From contig NZ_FMXE01000006.1 of assembly GCF_900103735.1 (NCBI RefSeq), forward strand, positions 146,163 to 210,162: a stretch of 64,000 nucleotides of DNA, read 5' to 3'. The DNA is from Algoriphagus alkaliphilus. Its GTDB lineage: Bacteria; Bacteroidota; Bacteroidia; Cytophagales; Cyclobacteriaceae. Below the pieces are notes generated by a model. That model made no database searches. It was not told the origin of the DNA and saw only the letters and a program-made list of their open reading frames with translations. Shown one piece after another: positions 7,915-16,964 of the stretch (its first letter is position 1; every line of letters starts with the position of its first letter). The position numbers were made by a program, and so were the translations under genes.

Positions 7915-9165
7915 ATGGATCATCCGTTTGGATATATCAAAGACAACAAAGTCTTTTTAAAAGGTTTTTTAGGGCAAGAGGATAGGGAAATTGGCGAGGT
8001 GAAGGAAGACGAGGCTTCTACAATCAGCTATTTTGAGGCCCGTTTTGAGCAAATCAAAGAAAAAGTCGCCAAGCTAAAATCTGACATTCAGGGAAACCAA
8101 AACAAGGGTTCCTTCCTGATGAAATTGATTCACTTGCGCGATTCACTTTTCCAATCTGACGCTTTGGGAGATTTCATTCCATTGATCGAAGAATTGAATG
8201 AGGTAGAGGCTTTTTTGAATGAAATCATTAAATCCAACCGCTCCAAAAATCTAGAGGTAAAGAAGGCATTGATCCTCGAAGCTGAGGCGATGAAAAATGA
8301 TACGGACTGGAAAAATACCGCTGAATTTTTCAAAGAATTGAAAATGCGGTGGATCAAAACCGGGCCGGTGGAAAAGGAAATTCACGAAGAAATCGAGCAG
8401 GAGTTCAACGGCTCAATTCAGACCTTTTTCGAAAACAGAAGGCATTTCTTTGAAGGAATGGCACTGCAGGCCGAGGAAAACATCAAAATATATGAGGCTT
8501 TAGTCATTCAGGCCAGGGAAGCACATGATTTCCCTGACGCCAAAATGGCTTTTGAAATCAGCAAACGAATCCAAAAAGAATGGAAAGAAGCCGGAAAGGT
8601 TCCTGCAGAGAAGCGTCAACCACTTTGGGATGAGTTTTCCAAACTGAACAACCGGATATTTTCCCGCTATAAGCGCGGTCTAAATCCAGGTCCTGAGATG
8701 CATCCCAGGGAAGTCCTGCGCAAAATCGATGAAATGGTCGATGAATTGAAAAAGATGGCGCACCAACCGAGTAGCTATGCGATTACCAGCCGAGCAAAGG
8801 CAATTCAGGAAAACTGGAAAAAACTTCCTATGCGAAAACCAAAAGAAGCCAACTTACCTGCGCGATCCTATCAGTTTTTTATGGATATTATTTTCGAAAA
8901 ATCATTCCTTGAAAAACTGGCACATAACAAATATGCTGACTTTGATTCGCTGCCTGTTCTAGAGCAAAACCAAATTAAGTCATCGATAATCAAAGACTTA
9001 CTTCACCGGGATCAAAGCGAACTCGAGACGATGCAAAACAATTCGGATAACTTCCGAGTACAAACTCCTGACTTTGAAATGATGATACGGAAAAAACTTT
9101 CAGGACTCAGGCGAAAAGTAGATGTAAAAAATTACATTTTAAAGCAACTTTCTCCCAAAATATAA
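7915..9165 (+). CDS. DUF349 domain protein
   Basis: A cytosolic, highly charged, helix-rich protein of 416 residues built from DUF349 repeats. These are seen as W-containing units: NDTDWKNTAEFFKELKMRW, KEWKEAGKVPAEKRQPLWDEF, IQENWKKLPM. The unit with WKEAGKVP and LWDEFSKLNNRIF matches the DUF349 consensus best. The function of the family is unknown. ATG at 7915 follows the divergent ettA promoter region; an overlapping ATG at 7910 is out of frame. Codon use is like its neighbours. Confidence 0.85.
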   Translation: MDHPFGYIKDNKVFLKGFLGQEDREIGEVKEDEASTISYFEARFEQIKEKVAKLKSDIQGNQNKGSFLMKLIHLRDSLFQSDALGDFIPLIEELNEVEAFLNEIIKSNRSKNLEVKKALILEAEAMKNDTDWKNTAEFFKELKMRWIKTGPVEKEIHEEIEQEFNGSIQTFFENRRHFFEGMALQAEENIKIYEALVIQAREAHDFPDAKMAFEISKRIQKEWKEAGKVPAEKRQPLWDEFSKLNNRIFSRYKRGLNPGPEMHPREVLRKIDEMVDELKKMAHQPSSYAITSRAKAIQENWKKLPMRKPKEANLPARSYQFFMDIIFEKSFLEKLAHNKYADFDSLPVLEQNQIKSSIIKDLLHRDQSELETMQNNSDNFRVQTPDFEMMIRKKLSGLRRKVDVKNYILKQLSPKI

Positions 9166-9241
9166 GTAGACACTACTTATTCAAAAATTCACTAATCTTG
9201 CAACTTTAAAAAATTGAAGAATACCTTTTAAAATAAACACT

Positions 9242-9463
9242 ATGTACTGGACACTTGAATTAGCATCCTATCTGGAGGACGCACCCTGGCCAGCGACCAA
9301 GGATGAGCTTATTGACTACGCTATCCGATCCGGCGCTCCACTGGAAGTAGTGGAAAATCTCCAAGAGCTCGAAGACGACGGAGAGCCCTATGAGACCATC
9401 GAAGAGATTTGGCCTGATTATCCGACTAAGGATGATTTCTTCTTTAATGAAGACGAATATTAA
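9242..9463 (+). CDS. DUF2795 family small acidic protein
   Basis: A 73-residue protein whose first 45 residues (MYWTLELASYLEDAPWPATK onward) match the DUF2795 family, a short helical domain with a conserved W-P-A-T-K-x-E-L block. The C-terminus is strongly acidic (DDFFFNEDEY). The function is unknown; the small size and acidity suggest a cytosolic binding protein. It lies 76 bp after the DUF349 gene and is closed by a strong terminator. Confidence 0.85.
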   Translation: MYWTLELASYLEDAPWPATKDELIDYAIRSGAPLEVVENLQELEDDGEPYETIEEIWPDYPTKDDFFFNEDEY

Positions 9464-9472
9464 AAACTGAAG

Positions 9473-9498
9473 TCCCGCAGTCGCGGGATTTTTTTTTT
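9473..9498 (+). terminator. Rho-independent terminator after the DUF2795 gene
   Basis: TCCCGC (9473-9478), loop AGTC, GCGGGA (9483-9488), then ten T residues (9489-9498). Confidence 0.9.
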
Positions 9499-9499
9499 G

Positions 9500-9606
9500 T
9501 ACCCAACCCTCCAAGAAACGCCCCGGTCTGTGTCCCCACAGACCAGAACTTCTAGCTGGGAACTTTTTTATACCCAACCCTCCAAGGGATTTAAACCCTT
9601 GGAGGG
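9500..9606. repeat. Nested hairpins between direct repeats
   Basis: TACCCAACCCTCCAAG is repeated at 9500-9515 and 9571-9586. Between the copies GGTCTGTG (9525-9532) pairs perfectly with CACAGACC (9537-9544). At the right end an 11-bp perfect stem joins CCCTCCAAGGG (9578-9588) to CCCTTGGAGGG (9596-9606). The whole 152-bp gap is therefore structured DNA. It may end leftward transcription of the lytTR operon or be a dispersed palindromic element. Confidence 0.65.
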
Positions 9607-9615
9607 CTGCCAAAC

Positions 9616-10350
9616 TTAAAGCCCCAATACTTTCCTAATCCGGGCATACCCTGCCTTACTGACAGGAATCTGTTCTCCAGCACGCAATTTGACCAAATAA
9701 GAATCCCGCTCATAGGGTTCGATCCCGGTGATTCCGTTCAAATTGATGATGTAGGATCGGTGCACGCGAGCGAATTTCGCCGGATCTAGACTCTCCTCCA
9801 GCGTTTTCATCGTCATTTTTTTGAGATACTTCCCTCCAGGCGTGTGGATGATCACGTAATCATCCTCTGCCTCAAAATAATTTACTTCGTGGATCGAAAT
9901 GATTTTGATGTCATTTTTAACTCTCACTACCAATCGGTTGCTTTTTTCGGCGAGCTGACTCAGGCCTGAATCAACTCTTTCAGTTTCCTGAGCTTTTCCC
10001 CAGCTATTCAAAAATCGCTCAATTGCCTGCTTAAATCTGGTTTGGGAAAAAGGCTTTAACAAGTAATCCATTGCTTTGGCATCAAAGGCTTTCAATGCAA
10101 ACTGATCAAATGCTGTTGTAAAAATCACTGCCGGAGGCGTGTCGAGTAATTCCAACATTTCAAATCCGGTGATTTTCGGCATTTGGACATCCAGAAAAAT
10201 AAGATCTGGCTTATGCTCCTGAATCGCCTTCAGTCCCTGGAATCCATCCTGACAAACCCCCAGAACTTCGAACTGAGGAAAGTCGGCCAAAAACTCCTGC
10301 ACAATTCCTGCTGCAAGCGGTTCGTCATCGATGATTATGGTCCGTATCAT
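9616..10350 (-). CDS. LytTR-family response regulator
   Basis: A 244-residue two-domain regulator. The receiver domain (about residues 1-120) has the acidic pocket IIDDEP, the phospho-acceptor Asp in LIFLDVQMP, TTAF with the conserved Thr, and DYLLKPF with the Lys. The C-terminal LytTR DNA-binding domain (about 145-244) shows NYFEAEDDYVIIHT and FARVHRSYIINL. It acts with the histidine kinase encoded just upstream, whose stop overlaps its start by 4 bp (ATGA). Family members typically control cell-envelope or transport genes. A LiaF-like gene heads the same operon, so an envelope-stress role is inferred. Confidence 0.92.
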   Translation of the reverse strand: MIRTIIIDDEPLAAGIVQEFLADFPQFEVLGVCQDGFQGLKAIQEHKPDLIFLDVQMPKITGFEMLELLDTPPAVIFTTAFDQFALKAFDAKAMDYLLKPFSQTRFKQAIERFLNSWGKAQETERVDSGLSQLAEKSNRLVVRVKNDIKIISIHEVNYFEAEDDYVIIHTPGGKYLKKMTMKTLEESLDPAKFARVHRSYIINLNGITGIEPYERDSYLVKLRAGEQIPVSKAGYARIRKVLGL

Positions 10351-11384
10351 TGGTATTGTGGGATTTTAAGTCTGACTTTGAAAAGATTCCCGGCTACTCC
10401 TGATACCAGTAGGTCGGTTCGTCCAAATAAAAGAAACAGTCTGCGCTCGACTGAACTCAATCCAAAGCCTGTTCCTTCCGGCACTGAAGATTCTATATCA
10501 AAAGGATTGATGACCTCAATGAGAAAATAACTTCCTTCCTTCTTTCCCTTCACTTCAATTTTCACCTCTCCTGTCACCCCATACAAACCGTGTTTGATTG
10601 CATTTTCTACCAGTGGCTGAATCAACAGCTGTGGGAGTTTGACTTGATAGAATTCCTTATCTACCTCAAAATCAACCTGAAGTCTATGTCCAAACCTTAC
10701 CCGCTCGATGTCAAGGTACATTTTCAGGTAATTCAATTCCTCTTCCAGCGGGATCCATTGCTGAGAATCTTTTCGGATCGTACCTCTGAGAAAATCTGAT
10801 AGCTGCAGGACCATTTCCCGAGCCTTTTGCGGTTGGGAAATAACCAAGGCATTGATTGAATTGAGGCTATTGAATAAGAAGTGGGGTTGCAACTGCTGAC
10901 GAAGCTGAGCTAATTCGGCGTCTTTCGACAACTGAAGCATTTGAGCTTCTCTTTTTTGAATTTCGTCCTGTCGCTCCAGCTGCGACACCACCAAAGCCAA
11001 AACTGAAATCAACTGATCCGCCAAAGCTAAAATTGCCCATCTCAGATAAAAACTGTTGGTCAGAAAATCCAAATAGGGGGTATCATTAAGCCACCATTTA
11101 AGCACATACCCATGAACCATCACTCCTATCCAGCTTAGGATTATCGGAACAGTGAAAAGCAACCAGATATTTTTTCCTTTCGGTGCAAAAAGACTGAATA
11201 CCCGATCAAGTACGAATACCCCACCCAAAAAAATCAGGGCAAAGACAAAAGAATCATAAAACGCCAGTTCTCCTTCAATTTCATAATTCATCAATAAAAG
11301 AAAACATCCCAAAAACCAGATGACTCCGGTTCCGGGGATGATCCATTTTCCAAGTTTAGGATTTGAAAAAGCGTTAAAAAACAA
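10347..11384 (-). CDS. LytS/YehU-type sensor histidine kinase
   Basis: A 345-residue membrane histidine kinase of the His_kinase (PF06580) type. Four hydrophobic segments fill about residues 15-150 and no extracellular sensor domain is seen. The phospho-acceptor His is in QLQPHFLFNSLNSI; the ATP-binding part has LLIQPLVENAIKHGLYG (N box) and GTGFGLSSVERRL (G box). A coiled region rich in Glu/Gln (about 130-165) links sensor and kinase. It overlaps the response-regulator start and lies 33 bp after the LiaF-like gene. Confidence 0.92.
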   Translation of the reverse strand: MFFNAFSNPKLGKWIIPGTGVIWFLGCFLLLMNYEIEGELAFYDSFVFALIFLGGVFVLDRVFSLFAPKGKNIWLLFTVPIILSWIGVMVHGYVLKWWLNDTPYLDFLTNSFYLRWAILALADQLISVLALVVSQLERQDEIQKREAQMLQLSKDAELAQLRQQLQPHFLFNSLNSINALVISQPQKAREMVLQLSDFLRGTIRKDSQQWIPLEEELNYLKMYLDIERVRFGHRLQVDFEVDKEFYQVKLPQLLIQPLVENAIKHGLYGVTGEVKIEVKGKKEGSYFLIEVINPFDIESSVPEGTGFGLSSVERRLFLLFGRTDLLVSGVAGNLFKVRLKIPQYQ

Positions 11385-11417
11385 GGTAGTAGTGGTTTTT
11401 AGAGGATTTGAATAACG

Positions 11418-12260
11418 TTAAAAGGATTTGATTTCCAAACCTCCGAAGAGAATCGTGCCTTTCAGAACCACGACTTTATTCGGATCTACACCACCTTCTC
11501 TGAAATATCGCTTGTCCTCAATACCTGCGGCAATGTTGGTAATCTCAGTACGGATATCCCAGTGTGGCGGTACGACCATTTTCACACCTCCAAAGATAAT
11601 ATCTACCTGAATGGTGATCACTCCATTGAAATCTGCTGAGGTCAAGTCCAAATCTATCCCGCCAAATGCGGCGGTAATTTTTCCTCCTTCAAAATTTTTG
11701 GTCATCAACTTCCTGTTCACTCCGCTGAAAATCGCATCAATATTCAAACGATCGGAGAATGCCGTACCCGTAGTCCTGGTAAATCCTGAAGTTGATTTGG
11801 CTCCCTGAGCAAAAGAAGAAGAGGGTTCATTTTCTCCAACAACCTTAGCTTCTTCAACATAAGTTTTCGAATATCCCGTGTTAGCCTGTCGCTTACTTTC
11901 CCAATCTCGTCGGACGTTTTCCAGCACTTTGTTCTCCCGTTGCTTTTGGAAAATCAAGTAGATACCCAAGGCTATCAATCCCAAAGGCCAAATGTATTGG
12001 CTTAGCCCAAAGTCAAAGTCAAATTCATTCCTCAATAAAAAATAGGCTCCAAGGAAAAGCAATACAAATCCAAAGAAGCTTTTAAACTCATGTTTGATTA
12101 TTGCAAAAGTGCCGATTGCTATTAAAATCATCGGCCAGGTAGTAACCCAACCCGGGATAAAAACCCCTGCTTTTCTCAATAAAAGGATGATGCCTATTCC
12201 GAGGATAATGAATCCGAAAGCGATATTTCCGTCATTGTTTTTAGGCTTAAATTCGTTCAT
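11418..12260 (-). CDS. LiaF-like membrane protein
   Basis: A 280-residue protein with an N-terminal block of four closely spaced membrane segments (about residues 13-105, DUF5668/LiaI-LiaF type), a charged linker (about 106-165), and a soluble C-terminal beta domain. That domain has repeated AAFGGIDLDL and IIFGGVKMVVP motifs, as in the LiaF C-terminal family. In Firmicutes LiaF restrains a cell-wall stress two-component system. Here it is the first gene of a three-gene operon with a LytS/LytT pair, so an analogous sensing role is likely but unproven. Confidence 0.83.
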   Translation of the reverse strand: MNEFKPKNNDGNIAFGFIILGIGIILLLRKAGVFIPGWVTTWPMILIAIGTFAIIKHEFKSFFGFVLLFLGAYFLLRNEFDFDFGLSQYIWPLGLIALGIYLIFQKQRENKVLENVRRDWESKRQANTGYSKTYVEEAKVVGENEPSSSFAQGAKSTSGFTRTTGTAFSDRLNIDAIFSGVNRKLMTKNFEGGKITAAFGGIDLDLTSADFNGVITIQVDIIFGGVKMVVPPHWDIRTEITNIAAGIEDKRYFREGGVDPNKVVVLKGTILFGGLEIKSF

Positions 12261-12396
12261 GGCTTTTGTGTTAAAATGATGATCAAAAGTACAGCAAGCG
12301 GTATTCAGCCGGAATAAGCAATAGGCAAAGCTTAAAAAAAAGTCGGTGAAGTAGGAGAATTAGTCGGTAAAATTGCAGCTCGGGTTTTCACCGATC

Positions 12397-13074
12397 CTAT
12401 TTTTCCCTGGAAAGCAAAAAATTCGCGTACTCCAAATCCTCAGGAGTAGTGATTTTGATGTTTTCGGGATTGCCTTGAATCAGGCTTACTTTCCATCCCT
12501 GATGTTCATACACTGTGGCATCATCAGTAAATTTGGGTAGCTCGTCCACCTCGAAAGCCTTTTTGATCTTACCGATCTGAAAAGTCTGCGGAGTCTGAAC
12601 CAAACGAAACAATTGTCGCTCCTGAAATTTACTGGCTCCATTTCCCGATACCTTTCGAAGTGAATCCTTCAGATCCACTACTGCAATTGCACTTCCGGAT
12701 TTCTCTGCCCGCGAAAAGCTTTCAATGATCACTTCATTTTTCACAAAAGGTCTAACTCCATCGTGAATAGCTACCAACCCATCCTCAAATGGAAGTGCAT
12801 TTAGCCCGTTTTTAACAGATTGGAATCGGGAAGTCCCACCCGCAATCACATGATGTACAAGTGAAAATTTGAATTTATCACATAGATTTTTCCAAATGGA
12901 AAAATCACTCTCCGGTAAAACCAAAATCAAAAAAGTGCTGGGATCAGCCTCATAGAATTTTTCAAGCGTATGCATCAGTACAGGTTTCCCACCTATAGGC
13001 AAATATTGCTTGGGAACAGGTCCACCCATTCGGCTACCTCTTCCTCCGGCCACCACAACTGCTGCTCTATTCAT
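12397..13074 (-). CDS. ispD: 2-C-methyl-D-erythritol 4-phosphate cytidylyltransferase
   Basis: Third step of the MEP isoprenoid pathway: CTP + MEP gives CDP-ME. The product has 225 residues, the usual length. The nucleotide-binding loop AAVVVAGGRGSRMGGPVPKQ is at the N-terminus. Other conserved blocks are GGTSRFQSVKNGL, VAIHDGVRPFV, RLVQTPQTF and FTDDATVYE. I chose ATG at 13074 (MNRAAVV); a TTG eight codons upstream would add residues outside the family pattern. It stands alone. Confidence 0.93.
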   Translation of the reverse strand: MNRAAVVVAGGRGSRMGGPVPKQYLPIGGKPVLMHTLEKFYEADPSTFLILVLPESDFSIWKNLCDKFKFSLVHHVIAGGTSRFQSVKNGLNALPFEDGLVAIHDGVRPFVKNEVIIESFSRAEKSGSAIAVVDLKDSLRKVSGNGASKFQERQLFRLVQTPQTFQIGKIKKAFEVDELPKFTDDATVYEHQGWKVSLIQGNPENIKITTPEDLEYANFLLSREK

Positions 13075-13232
13075 CAGGGGGTTTTTAAAATTAATCAAAA
13101 AGAAATTGGAAGGTAATGACCAAACCTGAGTTTTGAAAACTGGTCAAAACCCAAAGAGATTTTTTTTTGATTTTATATCCTGTTGGAATCTTTGTCATTT
13201 TCTTAACAGATCCCCGGAAATAATAAAAGCGT

Positions 13233-13259
13233 AAAAAAAGCCCCTTTCGGAGCTTTTTA
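13233..13259 (-). terminator. Rho-independent terminator after queA
   Basis: On the minus strand AAAAGCTCC, a GAAA tetraloop and GGGGCTTTT form a 9-bp stem followed by T residues, directly after the queA stop. Confidence 0.85.
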
Positions 13260-13263
13260 TTTT

Positions 13264-14313
13264 TTAGAGAATCAACATCGCGTCTCCGTAAGAGAAGAAA
13301 CGATATTTTTCCTTGATGGCTTCTCTGTAAGCCTTCATCACCAAATCATATCCTCCAAATGCAGAAGCTGTCATGAGGAGAGTGGATTCCGGTAAGTGGA
13401 AATTCGTGATCAATGAATTAGCAATCTTGAATTCATAAGGAGGGATGATAAACTTATCAGTCCATCCGGTGCTTTCTTTAAGTCTTCCGCCGGCTGTAAC
13501 AGAAGATTCGATGGTTTTCAGTGAAGTCGTTCCAACTGCAACTACTCTCTTTTTAGCATCGAGTGCTTCATTCACCAACTTTACCGTATTAGCTGGAATG
13601 TTGTAATTCTCGGAGTCCATCTTGTGCTTGGTCAGGTCTTCCACGTCCACCTGACGGAAAGTGCCTAATCCCACGTGAAGCGTGATTGGTGTCACTTCAA
13701 CACCTTTCAGTTCCAGTCTCTTCAGCAATTGCGGCGTAAAATGAAGTCCTGCAGTAGGCGCAGCTACGGCACCAACATTTTTTGCAAAGACAGTCTGATA
13801 TCTTTCTCTGTCTTCAGGCTCGATTTTTCGCTCGATGATATCTTTCAAAAGAGGAGTCTCACCCAGTGTGTCGATCGTTTTCTCGAATTCATCGTGATTG
13901 CCGTCAAAAAGGAATCGGATCGTACGGCCTCTTGAGGTCGTATTATCAATAACTTCAGCCACCAAGTCACTGTCACCGAAATAAAGCTTATTTCCAACAC
14001 GTATTTTTCTGGCAGGATCTACCAATACATCCCAAAGTCTCAATTCCGGATTGAGTTCTCTCAATAGGAATACTTCAATTTTGGCACCGGTCTTTTCTTT
14101 ATTCCCATACAATCTGGCCGGGAACACTTTGGTATCATTGGTTACGAATACGTCACCTTCCTCAAAGTATTCAAGAATGTCCTTGAAAATTCTGTGTTCG
14201 ATTTGGCCTGTCTTCCGATGAACCACCATAAGACGTGAATCGTCTCGGTTTTCAGTTGGATAAAGAGAAATTAGTTTCTTGGGGACGTCAAATTTGAAGT
14301 CTGATAATTTCAT
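13264..14313 (-). CDS. queA: SAM:tRNA ribosyltransferase-isomerase QueA
   Basis: A cytosolic enzyme that adds the cyclopentene epoxide from S-adenosylmethionine to preQ1 at the wobble base of tRNA, making epoxyqueuosine. 349 residues, family length. Family blocks seen: [95 protein letters not shown]. No other queuosine genes are in the window. Monocistronic. Confidence 0.95.
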   Translation of the reverse strand: MKLSDFKFDVPKKLISLYPTENRDDSRLMVVHRKTGQIEHRIFKDILEYFEEGDVFVTNDTKVFPARLYGNKEKTGAKIEVFLLRELNPELRLWDVLVDPARKIRVGNKLYFGDSDLVAEVIDNTTSRGRTIRFLFDGNHDEFEKTIDTLGETPLLKDIIERKIEPEDRERYQTVFAKNVGAVAAPTAGLHFTPQLLKRLELKGVEVTPITLHVGLGTFRQVDVEDLTKHKMDSENYNIPANTVKLVNEALDAKKRVVAVGTTSLKTIESSVTAGGRLKESTGWTDKFIIPPYEFKIANSLITNFHLPESTLLMTASAFGGYDLVMKAYREAIKEKYRFFSYGDAMLIL

Positions 14314-14439
14314 ATTGGAGCTTTAGGAATCTTACTCGATATTGTGACTCTGTGAATTGCTTTAAAAAATGCAAAGTTAATAACAATAATGCCCAATTTC
14401 AGCTAACTTGACAAATTGTTTTAACCAACTATTAAAAGC

Positions 14440-15687
14440 ATGCTGTTTTTCCAACTCACATGGGAAAGTTTTCGCTTCGCCATCTCCGCCCTTAAATCCA
14501 ACCTTACCCGTACTATTCTGTCCCTATTGGGCGTAACAGTGGGTATTTTCGCAATTATTGCAGTATTCACTTTGGTGGATTCCCTAGAGGGGAAAATAAA
14601 ATCATCATTTGCCTTTTTAGGAACAAATGTGATCCGGGTAGATCGCTTTCCATTTGCCAATGGACCTCAAAATTACCCTTGGTGGAAATATTTTCGCAGA
14701 CCCCCTGCAACCTTGGCTGAGTATAAATTCATTGCCCCCAGACTAAAAAACGCTGAAGGAGTAACCATATCCGCTTCATCCAATGCTACAATTCAGGCAG
14801 GAAGTAATGCCTTTGAGGGCATGTCATTAACTGGCGTTGAATACACTTACCAAGACGTTTTTGAAGTTGCATTGGAAGAAGGGAGGTATTTTTCGGAGTC
14901 CGAAATCAATGCATCCCGAAATCTGGCGATTTTAGGGAAAAAGATTGCCAATTCGCTTTATCCAAACCAACCGGCCTTAGGGAAGGAGGTTAAAATCAAA
15001 GGAATGAAATTTACTGTAATCGGGATTTTTGAAGAGGAAGGGGAAGGTTTTCTTGATCTCCCATCCAAAGACCAGGCTTGTCTGATTCCCTATGGTGCTT
15101 TTAATAAAATGTATTACACCGGCAGAAATGGACTTGAGCCAACCATTGCCGCCAAAGGACTGGAAACTGACATTGGGTTGGTAGCACTTGAAAATGAAAT
15201 CACAGGTTTGCTCCGGGCCAAGCGCGGCCTTAAACCCAGTCAGGAGGATAATTTTTCGCTTAACAAAACAGAATTTATCCAAAATGCCATAGGATCTATT
15301 TTCGACGTAATATCAGTAGCTGGGTGGGTTATAGGTGGATTTTCTATTTTGGTAGGTGGATTTGGGATCGCCAACATCATGTTTGTCTCCGTAAGGGAGC
15401 GAACCAATATCATTGGAATCCAAAAATCACTGGGAGCAAAAAATTATTTCATCCTCTTTCAGTTTTTATTTGAAGCGGTTTGCTTGAGTTTGATAGGAGG
15501 CATTGCCGGGATTCTTCTGGTTTACATATTAAGCTTTATCCCACTTGGAAGTCTGGAATTGATCTTGTCGGTTAACAATGTAATTCTGGGTTTGGGTGTT
15601 TCGTCCATTATCGGTGTGGTAGCTGGAATTGTACCTGCTACACTTGCCGCAAGAATGGATCCCGTCGAGGCTATCCGGACAACCTAA
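14440..15687 (+). CDS. ABC transporter permease (MacB/FtsX type)
   Basis: A 415-residue inner-membrane permease. It has the FtsX/MacB layout: an N-terminal membrane segment (about residues 22-45, LLGVTVGIFAIIAVFTLVDS), a large periplasmic core (about 46-285, MacB_PCD type) and three C-terminal membrane segments (about 290-400). The end DPVEAIRTT is typical of the family. Such proteins work with a LolD/MacB-type ATPase in lipoprotein release or efflux, but no ATPase gene is adjacent, so the partner must be elsewhere. Substrate unknown. Confidence 0.88.
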   Translation: MLFFQLTWESFRFAISALKSNLTRTILSLLGVTVGIFAIIAVFTLVDSLEGKIKSSFAFLGTNVIRVDRFPFANGPQNYPWWKYFRRPPATLAEYKFIAPRLKNAEGVTISASSNATIQAGSNAFEGMSLTGVEYTYQDVFEVALEEGRYFSESEINASRNLAILGKKIANSLYPNQPALGKEVKIKGMKFTVIGIFEEEGEGFLDLPSKDQACLIPYGAFNKMYYTGRNGLEPTIAAKGLETDIGLVALENEITGLLRAKRGLKPSQEDNFSLNKTEFIQNAIGSIFDVISVAGWVIGGFSILVGGFGIANIMFVSVRERTNIIGIQKSLGAKNYFILFQFLFEAVCLSLIGGIAGILLVYILSFIPLGSLELILSVNNVILGLGVSSIIGVVAGIVPATLAARMDPVEAIRTT

Positions 15688-15704
15688 AAAATATGATAAT
15701 TGTA

Positions 15705-15738
15705 ATCAAAAAAGGAGGCGCTTGCCTCCTTTTTTGAT
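15705..15738. terminator. Bidirectional terminator between the ABC permease gene and recA
   Basis: A perfect 15-bp stem: ATCAAAAAAGGAGGC (15705-15719) pairs with GCCTCCTTTTTTGAT (15724-15738) around a 4-nt loop. U tracts lie on both strands and it sits between convergent genes. Confidence 0.92.
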
Positions 15739-15754
15739 TGATATCTGGATTGAG

Positions 15755-16783
15755 TTATTCTTCGATTGAAATGGTTGGTTCGGTGGGAAGGAGGCCTGAA
15801 GCCGACTTAATCTTTCCTTCCAGCTCTTCCATTAACTCCGGATTATCCAAAAGCAGATTTTTTACTGAATCTCTTCCCTGTCCAAGTTTTTCTCCATTAT
15901 AAGAAAACCAAGAACCAGCCTTTTTAATGATTTCAAACTCGACACCCAGGTCAATAATCTCCCCCACTTTAGAGATCCCCTGACCATACATGATGTCAAA
16001 TTCCACTACTTTAAACGGTGGCGCAACTTTGTTTTTTACCACTTTCACTCTTGTCCTGTTTCCAAGAATATTGTCAGGACCATCTTTGATCTGACCCACA
16101 CGACGGATATCCAGACGGACGGATGCGTAGAATTTTAGCGCATTACCACCTGTAGTAGTCTCGGGGCTACCAAACATCACTCCGATTTTATCACGAAGCT
16201 GATTGATAAAAACGCAAGAACATCCGGTCTTGTGAATCGCTCCGGTAAGCTTCCTGAGGGCTTGAGACATCAATCTCGCCTGTAATCCCATTTTGCTTTC
16301 GCCCATCTCACCTTCCAATTCACCCTTTGGAACCAAGGCTGCCACAGAGTCAATCACAATAATGTCGATGGCCCCGGATCGGATCAAGTGTTCGGCGATT
16401 TCAAGTGCCTGCTCACCATTATCCGGCTGAGAGATCAACAAATTTTCGGTATCGATCCCGAGTTTCTCTGCATAGCTCTTGTCAAAGGCATGTTCGGCAT
16501 CAATAAATGCCGCCAGACCTCCTGCCTTTTGGGCCTCAGCTATGCAATGAAGAGTTAAAGTAGTTTTACCTGAAGACTCCGGTCCATAAATTTCGATAAC
16601 TCGTCCACGAGGAATTCCTCCAATTCCAAGGGCCATATCCAAACCCAAGGAACCTGTAGAAATCGCAGGAATATCTAAAACTTTGTTATCACTTAGCTTC
16701 ATTACGGTGCCTTTTCCGTATGTCTTTTCTAGCTTATCGATTGTAAGCTGTAAAGCTTTCAGTTTTTCTGCGTTGTTACTCAT
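15755..16783 (-). CDS. recA: Recombinase A
   Basis: DNA-dependent ATPase for homologous recombination and SOS signalling. 342 residues, standard length. Walker [13 protein letters not shown]-like [15 protein letters not shown], Walker [12 protein letters not shown]2-region [20 protein letters not shown] and [12 protein letters not shown] are all present. The acidic tail (EEL..., SIEE) is short. Divergent from the DUF3108 gene; I could not identify a LexA-type box in the 181-bp gap. Confidence 0.98.
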   Translation of the reverse strand: MSNNAEKLKALQLTIDKLEKTYGKGTVMKLSDNKVLDIPAISTGSLGLDMALGIGGIPRGRVIEIYGPESSGKTTLTLHCIAEAQKAGGLAAFIDAEHAFDKSYAEKLGIDTENLLISQPDNGEQALEIAEHLIRSGAIDIIVIDSVAALVPKGELEGEMGESKMGLQARLMSQALRKLTGAIHKTGCSCVFINQLRDKIGVMFGSPETTTGGNALKFYASVRLDIRRVGQIKDGPDNILGNRTRVKVVKNKVAPPFKVVEFDIMYGQGISKVGEIIDLGVEFEIIKKAGSWFSYNGEKLGQGRDSVKNLLLDNPELMEELEGKIKSASGLLPTEPTISIEE

Positions 16784-16964
16784 AAGTTCAAAATTGTAAA
16801 AGATTCAAATGTTGTTGAAATTAACGAAAGACGAAGGCATAACCAAAATGGAATACGCTATTGTTTCAGATAGCCAAATTCGTACTTTTATTCAGTCGAA
16901 TGATTCTTTTTTTCGTAATACCTTTCAAATCGACCAAAAATTGTCAGGTATTGTCAAACATTTA

